From NCBI RefSeq assembly GCF_002013895.1, contig NZ_MAFQ01000009.1, positions 186,001-250,000 of the forward strand: a stretch of DNA of 64,000 nt, in the 5' to 3' direction. A program made the translations under genes and the position numbers. Under the pieces are notes generated by a model that was given only the letters and a program-made list of their open reading frames with translations, made no database searches and was not told the DNA's origin. Below, piece after piece: positions 19,034 through 27,573 of the stretch (its first letter is position 1; each line of letters begins with the position of its first letter). The stretch comes from Mycobacteroides franklinii (GTDB lineage Bacteria; Actinomycetota; Actinomycetes; Mycobacteriales; Mycobacteriaceae).

Positions 19034-19773
19034 CACAGGTCCTTGGGTTCGCCGTAGATGGTCTGGGTGTCGTTGCCGTTCTCGGTGCGGATCCGGAAGG
19101 TCGCAAAGGACTGGATCTTCACCTGACCACCGCAGCCGTCAGCCTCGACGTTCTGGTTGCGCACTTGGGAGACCGCACGCATGTTCCGGAAGTTGATCCG
19201 GTCCATCGGCAGCTGAGCCAAACCACCCGGCTTGAGCAGCACACGCATGTAACCGCCGATGTGCTCCTGAGCTCCGAGCGAGCCACCGGCCGATGCACCA
19301 CCAAAGCCGCCACCCTGGCCGCCACCGCCACCTGAGCCACCTTGGCCACCGCCGTAACCGCCGGCATAGCCCTGTCCGAACACCGACTGGGACAGCGTCA
19401 ACCCGAGGTCACCGCCCAATTCCACGCCCGACGACGAGTCGGTGCGGCAACCCACGAAATACCCCGTCTCCAACTGCGCGTCCTGAATCACCGCGGAGCC
19501 CGAACCCGTGATCGTCGCCTCGGCCCGATAGGACACGCGCGCCTGCCAGGAGTTGCTCGCACCCGCGATGTTGTCGATGTGATCAATGACCTCATTGGTC
19601 AATGTCAAACCGACCGTCCAGCCGTCGTCCGTCACAAACTGCTGATACTGATCCGGCATCCCCTGCGGATCGGCAGCAGCATCGGAAGCGCTCATCAAGA
19701 TCGCCGTCGCAACGGTCATCGATGTTGCGATCGCGGCGATGCAGCTTCGACGTGCCAGATCTGGCAACTTCAT
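19033..19773 (-). CDS. MspA-family porin with Gly-rich insertion
   Basis: 246 residues from the ATG at 19773, which has a strong GGAGGGG RBS; the open frame extends 22 codons further upstream. Signal peptide ~1-37. The mature protein has MspA-family features: DGWTVGLTLTNEVIDHID near 57-74, WQARVSYRAEATITG near 85, ETGYFVGCRTD near 108. Unusual is a run of about 28 residues rich in Gly/Gln (residues ~136-163), placed where MspA builds its stem and rim. MspA porins form octameric channels for hydrophilic solutes. It heads a two-gene operon with the secreted partner downstream. Confidence 0.86.
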   Translation of the reverse strand: MKLPDLARRSCIAAIATSMTVATAILMSASDAAADPQGMPDQYQQFVTDDGWTVGLTLTNEVIDHIDNIAGASNSWQARVSYRAEATITGSGSAVIQDAQLETGYFVGCRTDSSSGVELGGDLGLTLSQSVFGQGYAGGYGGGQGGSGGGGGQGGGFGGASAGGSLGAQEHIGGYMRVLLKPGGLAQLPMDRINFRNMRAVSQVRNQNVEADGCGGQVKIQSFATFRIRTENGNDTQTIYGEPKDL

Positions 19774-20358
19774 GAAACCGAACCCCTCCGTGTCTCGTCC
19801 TGGCCGACACCGGCCGGACCCCCGTCCATTTGCCCTCATTTAGGCAATGCCATCAATCGCGTTTTACTGCGAAAACACATCACATGGCAATGCTGGAGAA
19901 TCTAAGGCCGAGACCTTCTCTTGTCAACACGGAGACCGTTTTGTGACAGTTTGCACATTCAAGATCGCGAACTTTGCAGAGATGACCGGGAAAGCTGGCA
20001 AAAGGAACTTCGAACGATGCCAGGAAACATTGTCAGCGCAACAAGAAACACTCATCGACTGCGCAACGCCCCAATGCCAGGGGATGCACCCGGCCGCAGT
20101 CGCCAGATCTGGGGAAAGCGCACCCGCGATCAGTGACTCTGCGCGACGGACGCTCACCGCGAGACTCGTCAAAAGTTGCTGACGGGCAATGACCGGACGT
20201 TTGCCCGCTAACCGGCATCGCAAGAATGATGGGCTCCAAATCCGCGGCACGCCACGCCGGACACGCACTTAGCGAGGCGATACATCAATGCCATCAACGT
20301 GTCGAACGTGTGTTCTAATACCTGACACCGTCCATGAACTTGAGAAGGAGCTCTCACC
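19774..20358. other. Non-coding region with divergent promoters
   Basis: 585 bp with no convincing gene. It must hold the promoter of the porin operon (minus) and of the gene at 20359 (plus, RBS GAAGGAG). The 111-codon frame at 19847-20182 has no RBS, no family likeness and unusual composition, so I leave it out. Confidence 0.5.
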
Positions 20359-20760
20359 GTGACGACGACCGCAGATACGACCGCAGACGCCTCGCTATCC
20401 ACCGAGTTCGATACCCCTGAGGTGCAGGCCCCCGAGACTCCTGTCGGAGAGAAGCCGGAGAAGACGGCGGTCAAAAAGGCGACTCAGAAGAGAACCAAGA
20501 CTCTGCAACTGACCCTCACCGTCACCGGCACCGCGGACGGGGAATGGCACGCCGAGCTGAAGCAGGGCAGTACCTATCTGGCCCGCAACCTCGCCGTTGC
20601 GGCAGCCGCCGTCTCCCGCGCGGCCAAGGAACTACACGAGGACCTCTCCACCCCGATCGACGCGGTTATCGAGGAAGCGCGATCCCAGCAGGCAGCCAAA
20701 GTCGCCGCGCTCGAGGCCGAGCTCGAAGCGGCGCGTAAGGCACTCTCCGACTTGGATTGA
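20359..20760 (+). CDS. Conserved Ala/Glu-rich protein, possibly DUF6319 family
   Basis: 133 residues, GTG start with GAAGGAG 11 bases upstream. The first ~45 residues are Thr/Glu/Lys rich and probably disordered. Residues ~50-95 look like a small beta-alpha domain (LQLTLTVTGTADGEWHAEL). The last 35 residues form a strongly heptad-like helix (AKVAALEAELEAARKAL). The overall layout resembles a conserved mycobacterial family that I recall as DUF6319, but I cannot confirm this. No signal peptide. Confidence 0.72.
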   Translation: MTTTADTTADASLSTEFDTPEVQAPETPVGEKPEKTAVKKATQKRTKTLQLTLTVTGTADGEWHAELKQGSTYLARNLAVAAAAVSRAAKELHEDLSTPIDAVIEEARSQQAAKVAALEAELEAARKALSDLD

Positions 20761-20781
20761 GATCCTTGTCCTGCAACGTCT

Positions 20782-21084
20782 TTAGATCACTCGAGGGAGT
20801 CGCGTGGCGTCGAGGAATCCGAGGAAGTCCAACCCGTTGCTCAGGCCGAGCTCGGCCTGAGCGTTGAGGTAGGCGCCAATGTTGGCCAGGGCGACGACCA
20901 GCGCCTGGATGCTGTCGGCCCCTGCGCCAAACATGGCGTATGGCGCGTCCAACCCTTCAATCCGGTAGGGACACAGCCACATTGGTCCCTCCGCACGCGG
21001 CGGGCCGAGTTTCACGACGACCTCTCGGCCGCCAACGCCTTCGATGGCCCGTTCGGCAATTGGCTCATCAAATTCGAGATTCAC
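20782..21084 (-). CDS. Small conserved protein, possibly DUF6968-like
   Basis: 100 residues; GTG start with a near-perfect RBS (GGAGGTGA). The sequence contains a compact beta-rich start (REVVVKLGPP near 20), a WLCPYRIEGL segment near 36-45 and an amphipathic helix (ADSIQALVVALANIGAYL). The pattern recalls small single-domain actinobacterial proteins called DUF6968, some of which sit near secretion cassettes. The assignment is tentative. It is convergent with the gene at 20359 and divergent from 21243. Confidence 0.7.
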   Translation of the reverse strand: MNLEFDEPIAERAIEGVGGREVVVKLGPPRAEGPMWLCPYRIEGLDAPYAMFGAGADSIQALVVALANIGAYLNAQAELGLSNGLDFLGFLDATRLPRVI

Positions 21085-21242
21085 GACGATTCACCTCCGT
21101 GGGGCGGTTGCCTGTTCCCATCTACGCTCGACATAACAGCTGCGTACACCCTGCACTTTCGGCGCAGGAGAGTCTTCTCAAGTTAGCCACTGAGGCTATA
21201 CGCTGCAACCACGGTTGGGGGCAGCCGCCACACGGGGGAGCT

Positions 21243-21752
21243 ATGTCCGAGAAACCAAGGATCGTCGGATGGAAGGTCCTGGTCGTCGTCGCGGCCGTCA
21301 TCGTGATCGTTGTCGCGCTCTCGTCGATCAAGAACAGTGATCGTCCAGCGACCACGCCAGCACCACCGACGGCGACCACTGCAGTAACCGCCTCGGAGAA
21401 CGTTCTCGAAACCGCCGCCGCGCTATCCCGCTTGGCTCTTGTCTATCTCAACACCGACGAGAGCAACCGCGCATACTGGCGGCGCGCAGTGGAACTTCTC
21501 AGCGAACAAGACTCGGTCACCCTGACCGAATCCGCCGACATGAACATCACCATTGACCACCAGGGCACCCCAGTCACCCTGTACAGGAGCGCGCTTGAGG
21601 CAGTCGCCACTGAATCGTGTTTGACGAAGTTCCAGCGCAAGCCCGCCGCCGAAGCGGTTACCCGGATCATGGATAACTGGGAACTACAGCGCCCCTGGGA
21701 GGCGGCACAACTCCAACAAGCTGCACTGGAGACAAAATGCCCCCGTGAGTAA
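21243..21752 (+). CDS. Membrane-anchored extracytoplasmic protein
   Basis: 169 residues. The ATG at 21243 follows GGGGGAG directly; the open frame extends ~100 codons upstream but that part overlaps the opposite-strand gene and is discarded. One membrane anchor near residues 8-30 (WKVLVVVAAVIVIVVALSS), then a Thr/Pro linker (~35-50) and a helical domain of about 115 residues with two Cys. No family recognised. The topology suggests N-in, C-out. Confidence 0.72.
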   Translation: MSEKPRIVGWKVLVVVAAVIVIVVALSSIKNSDRPATTPAPPTATTAVTASENVLETAAALSRLALVYLNTDESNRAYWRRAVELLSEQDSVTLTESADMNITIDHQGTPVTLYRSALEAVATESCLTKFQRKPAAEAVTRIMDNWELQRPWEAAQLQQAALETKCPRE

Positions 21753-22184
21753 TGGTGGGCGCGGAACAGCATCCACAGCAGCATGCTCAACCCGAGGCCG
21801 GCCGCGCACGCCAAGACTGTGAGGACGGCAGTTCTGGTGCTCAAAATGTCCAACTGCCAGAAGGTTTGAGAACGAATCCATGCCCGCCACTGACATCGTC
21901 GAGGCAAGCCACGGTCCTATTGGTATCGACCGCACACGTGACGTGGCCGTATGAGACCTTCTGCCCCACCGCGAGTAGGATCCCCTGTTGTTTGGCCCCG
22001 GTGACTTACCGTCGCAGCCTCCGTAGAAGTAATGCGACAGTTAATACGGCGCCCCGGCACTGTCGTCGCCGGGCCCCACCGAGCCGACTACACAATCGCC
22101 AAATTCCGGAGTCGCCACATCGCCAATAATTCGCATCTGAATCCCCTCCACGTAAATCGCCCAACCTTCGGTTCATCCTCCCAC
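21753..22184. other. Non-coding or decayed region
   Basis: About 430 bp without a convincing complete gene. On the minus strand around 21755-21890 a short stretch would encode a hydrophobic helix (AVLTVLACAAGLGLSMLL) with no intact continuation, so it may be a remnant of a membrane protein gene. Nothing else seen. Confidence 0.4.
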
Positions 22185-22787
22185 ATGACCGGTTTGCTGC
22201 CTGCTTACACTGTGCTGGTGTGGATAAGACTTGCGCTTGCCCCTTGGTGGATACAGTGGCCCGTCTATGCAGCCCTGATCTTCACCGCAGCGGGTATCCC
22301 CGTAGCGGTCATCAACCGCAACGAGCCCGGCCAATGGCCCGGCTGGTGGATCGGCATAGCCGTCGCGGCACTCCTCGTCGGGCTGGTGTGGTCATTGGCC
22401 GCGCGATCCAGGGCACCGCAACTGCGCCAGCTACTCGACGGCCTGACACCCGCCCAGTATCCACAGGCCGCCAAAGCCGTACTGTCTGGGCCGATACCGA
22501 CCGATCCGGCGATCCGACACGCCGCTGCGCGTCTGGCCGAACGTCAGCGCACCTCGATGTCGCCCAAACTGCGCAAGACCTTGATGTGGATCATGGTTGC
22601 CGATGCCCTTATCCAACTGAGCACTTCAGCCTTCGGTTCAAAAATCACCTTCACCACGCTCAGCAGCGCCACTATATTCGCGGCAATGGCCGTGTTCTGG
22701 TGGCTCTATCCCCCACTGCTCGAAGCCCGAGCACGACTTCTCGCGGGATCCGCACACGCACCGAACTACGGCACTGTTCAACCATGA
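22185..22787 (+). CDS. Polytopic membrane protein of unknown function
   Basis: 200 residues from the ATG at 22185; the open frame extends 51 codons upstream but that part lacks coding character. Predicted helices near 5-20, 25-45, 55-75, 125-140 and 150-170. Between helices three and four lies a cytoplasmic-type segment rich in Arg, Gln and Ala (RSRAPQLRQLLDGLTPAQYP). No family recognised. First of three small membrane-protein genes in tandem, with 69 bp and 6 bp gaps. Confidence 0.65.
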   Translation: MTGLLPAYTVLVWIRLALAPWWIQWPVYAALIFTAAGIPVAVINRNEPGQWPGWWIGIAVAALLVGLVWSLAARSRAPQLRQLLDGLTPAQYPQAAKAVLSGPIPTDPAIRHAAARLAERQRTSMSPKLRKTLMWIMVADALIQLSTSAFGSKITFTTLSSATIFAAMAVFWWLYPPLLEARARLLAGSAHAPNYGTVQP

Positions 22788-22856
22788 CCGCGTAGCAACC
22801 TGTCAGCTACTGACATACATGTTCTGAACAGGCGGGATGAAAACGGGGGTTACACG

Positions 22857-23534
22857 ATGCAAGACAACGATCCTGCTGCTTCGTGGACGCAGCCACCGCC
22901 GCCACACACCGGCGCATATCCCTGGAGCCAGACGCCTCCTCCGCAGTGGCCCGCACCTGCTCCCGTCCCGCCACACCGGCCAACACCGAGCTACTGGTAC
23001 GCCGTCGGCGCAGCGCTGATAGCAGCTGGCCTGGTCGGCGGCATCGGCCTATTCGTCACAGGACTCGTCTATGCCCTCAAAGGACCCACGAGCCAGTTCG
23101 ACGCTAACGGTTCTGCCACTGAACAATTCACTTCGGGCGACGAGATGATCATCTACATCGCCGATGTCGAACCCGTACCGAAGCTGACCCAGAACACACG
23201 CTGCGTGGCACGCGACGAAAACAACAACGCCGCCACTGTCAGCCGATACGACGGCTCGCTGAGCATCAACCAATGGCATGCGCTCTACGTGGTGCGCGCC
23301 CAGCAGGCAGGCAACTACACCATCAGCTGCGCCGGCTACTCGGACATCACCTACGGACTAGGTCCGCGCGCCGGAACCGGCGCCATCACAGCCACTTTCG
23401 CAGGCCCCATCGCCGGTCTCACGCTTGCCAGCGCTGGAATAATCGTGCTCATCATCACCGCATCACGACGACGCAAAGCCACACCACAACACCCATACGG
23501 CAATCCGTATCCGTACCCGCCTGGGCCCAGGTAG
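22857..23534 (+). CDS. Pro-rich membrane protein with extracytoplasmic domain
   Basis: 225 residues, RBS-like GGGGG before the ATG. Residues 1-45 are rich in Pro, Trp and His (repeated PPPP and WPAPAP). Helix near 48-72, an extracytoplasmic domain of ~100 residues with two Cys (NTRCVAR, ISCAGY) that could form a disulfide, then a second helix near 185-203 and a short Pro/Tyr tail (NPYPYPPGP). This two-helix layout with Pro-rich tails is common in actinobacterial envelope proteins of unknown role. Confidence 0.72.
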   Translation: MQDNDPAASWTQPPPPHTGAYPWSQTPPPQWPAPAPVPPHRPTPSYWYAVGAALIAAGLVGGIGLFVTGLVYALKGPTSQFDANGSATEQFTSGDEMIIYIADVEPVPKLTQNTRCVARDENNNAATVSRYDGSLSINQWHALYVVRAQQAGNYTISCAGYSDITYGLGPRAGTGAITATFAGPIAGLTLASAGIIVLIITASRRRKATPQHPYGNPYPYPPGPR

Positions 23535-23540
23535 CCGGCG

Positions 23541-23939
23541 ATGGTGGGCAAACATTCCGAAGACGGCAGGCGGCAGGCGCCACTGTCAAAGAATCCTTAT
23601 GCGGACTGGCGCCTGATAATCGCAGTACCCATGTGCACACTCTTTCTGGCAATCGCACCCACCATATACCTCCACCCCGCGACCTGCGATCACAAACCCA
23701 TGAGCCAGTGGGATCGCTGCCACCACTACGGAAAAACCAAAGAACAACTGCTCACTGGTTCCCCGGGCCACGTGCCCAGCACCGGATACGACATGCACCG
23801 CCAGAGCACCTACAACCGGATCATGGCTTTCGCGGCCACGGTTTTGGGCATAGCCGGATGGGCAATCGCCATCGCCTGGGCTCGACGCGAGTACATCCGA
23901 CGCAAAACCCTGCGTGACCGATCGCAGCCGAGCATCTAG
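23541..23939 (+). CDS. Small membrane protein
   Basis: 132 residues, ATG six bases after the previous stop. Two helices near 25-43 and 93-112 enclose a short extracytoplasmic loop containing two Cys (PATCDH and DRCHHY) and several His. The C-terminal tail is basic. No family recognised; the spacing indicates co-transcription with the Pro-rich protein. Confidence 0.68.
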   Translation: MVGKHSEDGRRQAPLSKNPYADWRLIIAVPMCTLFLAIAPTIYLHPATCDHKPMSQWDRCHHYGKTKEQLLTGSPGHVPSTGYDMHRQSTYNRIMAFAATVLGIAGWAIAIAWARREYIRRKTLRDRSQPSI

Positions 23940-24381
23940 CCGGATGAGGGTTAGGTTCAGCGTGCGGGTGTGATGGATGGCGGCGCCGGACCCAGTTGGT
24001 GGTGACTGATCACTCGATACATGGGCCGACCTAAAGATCACGGCAACCTCAACTTGCACCCGACACTGCTGCGCCCCCCGGCACACGCCACGACTCAACG
24101 TCAGCCCGGTTTCGACCGTCGCCACCAAACCAGCCGGCGGCAGAGTCTCCAATTTTGTGAGTGAAAAATTGTGACGGTGATGAGGGCGTCGTAAAAAAAC
24201 CGTTCGCTGTCGGTCGCCGCGCCATGTCGCGAGCGTGCCGCGCGAGTTACACAGCTACCTGTTCACCGTGCCCACAAGAGCTCCGTCGACTGTACAGCTA
24301 TCCTCAATCCCACGGGCAATCAGACTAGGGGGCAATGCCGTGGGAGATATCTGCTCGGCAACTGATGAGTCGGCGGTGATA
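23940..24381. other. Non-coding region upstream of the DUF4132 operon, with repeat remnants
   Basis: About 440 bp with no intact gene. It contains one copy of a 28-nt sequence repeated downstream of the operon (24114-24141) and an inverted partial copy at 23996-24006. The operon promoter should lie between ~24150 and 24381; I could not assign -10 or -35 elements with confidence. Confidence 0.5.
24114..24141 (+). repeat. Flanking near-direct repeat, left copy
   Basis: 28 nt matching 37282-37309 at 25 positions, including a perfect first 15 (GACCGTCGCCACCAA) and last 8 (CCGGCGGC). The two copies enclose the whole six-gene operon, about 13.2 kb apart. An inverted partial copy (TTGGTGGTGAC) lies at 23996-24006. 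Confidence 0.6.
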
Positions 24382-27300
24382 ATGGCGCCGTCCTGGCGCA
24401 AACTCATCCTGCCGCGGCGCGGCGGCCCGCCGATTCCGATACGTCCCGTCGACGAGGACGCCATAGCCCGGATACGGAAAACGACCTTCGAGACCAGGCG
24501 CAGGGACGTCGAGGCGATGCTCGCGTACCACCGGATGTTTCCCGAGACCGCCAAGGCAGGGCAACGCTATCTCGCTGGACAGCCAGACCCCCTGGGCGCT
24601 GCTGTGGTGGCACGCCTGAACCTGGTGGACGGCATCAAGCCGGCCGACTACGCGGACATGTGGATCTCCGAGCACGGTCTCTCGTTCGCTCTGTGGACGG
24701 CGGTCCAGCTAGCCGACGGGCCCCCGCTGTTCAGCATGTGGAGTTCCACTGATACGCCCGTTCCCGACGTATGGAGCCACGTCCGGATCGAGTGTTTCGA
24801 TGTGGCGCTCCGGCTTCGTGAGCGCCTGACCCTCGTGGACGACGACGAATACCGGCGGGCGGTGCACGCGATCTTCTCGGCCCGTATCTCGGACAAGACG
24901 AAATGCGTTGCGGCATTTATGTTCCCGACGGAGGCTCAGTGGGTTTTCGAGGCCTGCCAGGAGCCCATCGGGCTTATTGAGAATCGCTCCCGGCTAGAGC
25001 TACTGACAAGTGTCTCCTCAATCGACATGGTCTCCGAGCTGCTCTTCCAGAACACCGGCTGGGACTCGTTCTATCAGGACTACCGGCGCATTCTGCCCAC
25101 ACTGGTGGATCGATTCGGACCGGCCCTGGTGCCCGTCCTCGACCGCATCCTCGACGGCTACCTGTCGAAGGGGCGCGCTGGGGTGGTCTCCGAGGCGCTG
25201 GCCTGTCTGCCCAGTGACGACGCCTTCGCGACGCTGCTGCGGCATGCGAACAAGCCAGGGGTGCGGCAGTCGGTGGAGCTCGCGATGGCCCGCTTCCCGA
25301 TGTGCGCCGCCGACCAGCTGGCCCGACGCGACGACCCGGTATCGGTTGAGCTGCTTGCCATGCATCTGGCGCTACGCCCACAGCTCGCGGCCCGCCTGCC
25401 GCAAGGCACGGCTCCCGTACCGAGTGCCGGGGCGACCACCAACGCCGCTGAACTGCCCGAGCTGCTGGTCTCGCCGCCCTGGACCGCGAAGCGGCCGAAG
25501 GTCAAACCCGTCGTACTGGATGAGCTACCCGCACCTCCGTACGCCGAATTATCTTGGACCCCAGATGAATTGGAGAAGCTACGGAATTTCGCCGAACATA
25601 CCCCGTGGCTGGGCCCGCGGACCTGGGGTGATCTGGAAGCTGACGGCAAGCACGGCAAGCTATCCGGCACCGACTTCCAGTCGATTCTGCTCAGCGGGCC
25701 GCTGGAGCTGGCCCACAAGCTCATCGCGAACCGCTGGATCCCGCTCTGGAGCTTCTCGTTCGGCTACTGGTTTCCGGCGGCCCTGCACCGGCATGGACCG
25801 GAGCTCGGCGGTCTCGGGGCCCTGCTGGCCGAGAAGGAACCGGAGTCCGCGTCGGCGGCCTTGGGACCGTTGATAACTCGCGAGGTCGCCGAGACGCACG
25901 CCCGCTGGCTCGCCGGGAAACGCCGACTCCTGGCCATTGCCGCGCGGGCCTACTTCCGCAGGCATGGAGCCGCCGTGGCCGCCATGCTGGTACCGGCGGC
26001 CCTGGGGCCGCTGGGCGCCCTTCGCGACAGTGCCCAGCTCGCACTGCGGTACCTGGCTCGCACCGACAGCTCGACTGCGGTCATCGAATCAAGCCGTCAC
26101 TACGGCGATGCCGCCGCTACCGCCATCACTGAGATCGTCGAACTCGATCCCCTGCTAGTCCTGCCGAAACGGATTCCTTCCGTACCGGATTGGGCCGCAG
26201 GGGCGCTGCTGGCACCCGTCACGCTCACCGACGGAACGCCTCTACCGGCCGCAAGCCTGAACGTCATCGTCGTCATGCTTATGATGTCGAGCCCCGATAA
26301 TCCATACGCCGGGCTCACCGCTATCTCCGAGAGCTGCGACACCGCGACATTGCGCGCGCTGACTTGGTCGCTGTACGAAGCATGGGACCGCATTGGTGCA
26401 CCCACCCGGCACTCGTGGGCGTTCGACGCCCTGGCCTGGTTTGCCGACGACGAGACGGTTGATCGGCTCAACGACATCATCCGGCGCTGGCCCGGACTGG
26501 GACGCAGCGCCAGAGTCCCCCATGGACTGGACGTCCTCGCCAACATCGGCTCCGACCACGCCCTGCTCACCATCTATCGGATCTCTCAGCGCGAGCGCTC
26601 AAAGCCATTGAAAGATAAGGCAAACGCTAAGATACAAGAGATTGCGTTGAGCCGGTCACTGTCGGCCGAACAGATGGCTGACCGCCTGGTGCCCGACCTC
26701 GGCCTGAACGACGCCTCGGCCCTCTCATTGGACTATGGAAGCCGGGTGTTCACGGTCCAGTTCGACGAGCGGCTGCAGCCCGTCGTGACCAATGAATCCG
26801 GTGCCGCGTTGAAGGCGCTGCCCAAACCCGGTAAAGGCGACGACGCCGCCCGCGCCGAGGACTCCTACCGTCGCTTCTCCGCGCTGCGCCGGCAGGTCCG
26901 CACCGTGGCCAAGGAACAGCTGCGCCGGCTCGAGGACGCCATGATCCGCGAACGCCGTTGGAGTGTTGAGGAATTCGAGTCATTGTTCGTGTCGCATCCG
27001 CTGCTAATCCATGTCGTCAGACGCCTGCTGTGGGCCACCTTTTCACCAACCGGGGAAATCAGTCTCTTCCGGGTAGCCGAGGACCGGACCCTTGCCGACG
27101 ACAACGACGCTCTGACATCCCTCGCCCCGTCCCACACCGTAGGCATCGCGCATCCACTCCACTCCCCTGAGCACATGGCCACCTGGGGCAGGATGTTCGC
27201 CGATTACGAACTGCTGCAGCCCTTCCCGCAGATCAGCCGGCCGGTGATCAAAGCTACCGGGCAGGATCTGCGAGAGCAGGAACTCTCCAGATTCGCGCAG

Positions 27301-27573
27301 GCCACGGCGAGGACGTTCTCGCTCACCGCGCTCAGCAGCCGGGGATGGGAGATCGGCGAGATGATCGACGGTCCGGCCCGCCACCAGATCTCGCGGTCCG
27401 CGCCGGGTGGCCGCATGGTCGACATCTGGCTCAGCCCGGGCATCCCTCCGGACCCACGGGAGATCGAAACCCAAGAAATATCGGTACGACTGGACCGAGG
27501 CACGTTCGCCGACGCGGGCCTGGTGTTCGCCTCGGAAATCATCACCGACGTAACGGGAGCAACTGCACAATGA
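24382..27573 (+). CDS. DUF4132 protein, first paralogue
   Basis: 1063 residues from the ATG at 24382. The open frame begins 49 codons upstream, but this start aligns with that of the downstream paralogue, giving two proteins of exactly equal length. The N-terminal ~750 residues are helical and HEAT-like, rich in Ala/Leu/Pro. The DUF4132 region (~750-1000) has ERSKPLKDKANAKIQEIA, DRLVPDLGLND, LDYGSRVFTVQFDERLQPVV and FVSHPLLIHVVRRLLW. E. coli yehI (molR-related) is the best-known member; its biochemical role is not established. First gene of the yeh-like operon; its stop overlaps the next ATG. Confidence 0.88.
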   Translation: MAPSWRKLILPRRGGPPIPIRPVDEDAIARIRKTTFETRRRDVEAMLAYHRMFPETAKAGQRYLAGQPDPLGAAVVARLNLVDGIKPADYADMWISEHGLSFALWTAVQLADGPPLFSMWSSTDTPVPDVWSHVRIECFDVALRLRERLTLVDDDEYRRAVHAIFSARISDKTKCVAAFMFPTEAQWVFEACQEPIGLIENRSRLELLTSVSSIDMVSELLFQNTGWDSFYQDYRRILPTLVDRFGPALVPVLDRILDGYLSKGRAGVVSEALACLPSDDAFATLLRHANKPGVRQSVELAMARFPMCAADQLARRDDPVSVELLAMHLALRPQLAARLPQGTAPVPSAGATTNAAELPELLVSPPWTAKRPKVKPVVLDELPAPPYAELSWTPDELEKLRNFAEHTPWLGPRTWGDLEADGKHGKLSGTDFQSILLSGPLELAHKLIANRWIPLWSFSFGYWFPAALHRHGPELGGLGALLAEKEPESASAALGPLITREVAETHARWLAGKRRLLAIAARAYFRRHGAAVAAMLVPAALGPLGALRDSAQLALRYLARTDSSTAVIESSRHYGDAAATAITEIVELDPLLVLPKRIPSVPDWAAGALLAPVTLTDGTPLPAASLNVIVVMLMMSSPDNPYAGLTAISESCDTATLRALTWSLYEAWDRIGAPTRHSWAFDALAWFADDETVDRLNDIIRRWPGLGRSARVPHGLDVLANIGSDHALLTIYRISQRERSKPLKDKANAKIQEIALSRSLSAEQMADRLVPDLGLNDASALSLDYGSRVFTVQFDERLQPVVTNESGAALKALPKPGKGDDAARAEDSYRRFSALRRQVRTVAKEQLRRLEDAMIRERRWSVEEFESLFVSHPLLIHVVRRLLWATFSPTGEISLFRVAEDRTLADDNDALTSLAPSHTVGIAHPLHSPEHMATWGRMFADYELLQPFPQISRPVIKATGQDLREQELSRFAQATARTFSLTALSSRGWEIGEMIDGPARHQISRSAPGGRMVDIWLSPGIPPDPREIETQEISVRLDRGTFADAGLVFASEIITDVTGATAQ

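Noticed and set aside
19847..20182. 111-codon plus-strand frame in the gap before 20359
   Set aside because: No RBS, no recognisable domain, and it shares the region with divergent promoters.
21443..21907. Minus-strand frame with a hydrophobic N-terminus
   Set aside because: It mostly overlaps the better-supported membrane-anchored gene 21243-21752; only the first ~45 codons look protein-like, so at most it is a remnant.
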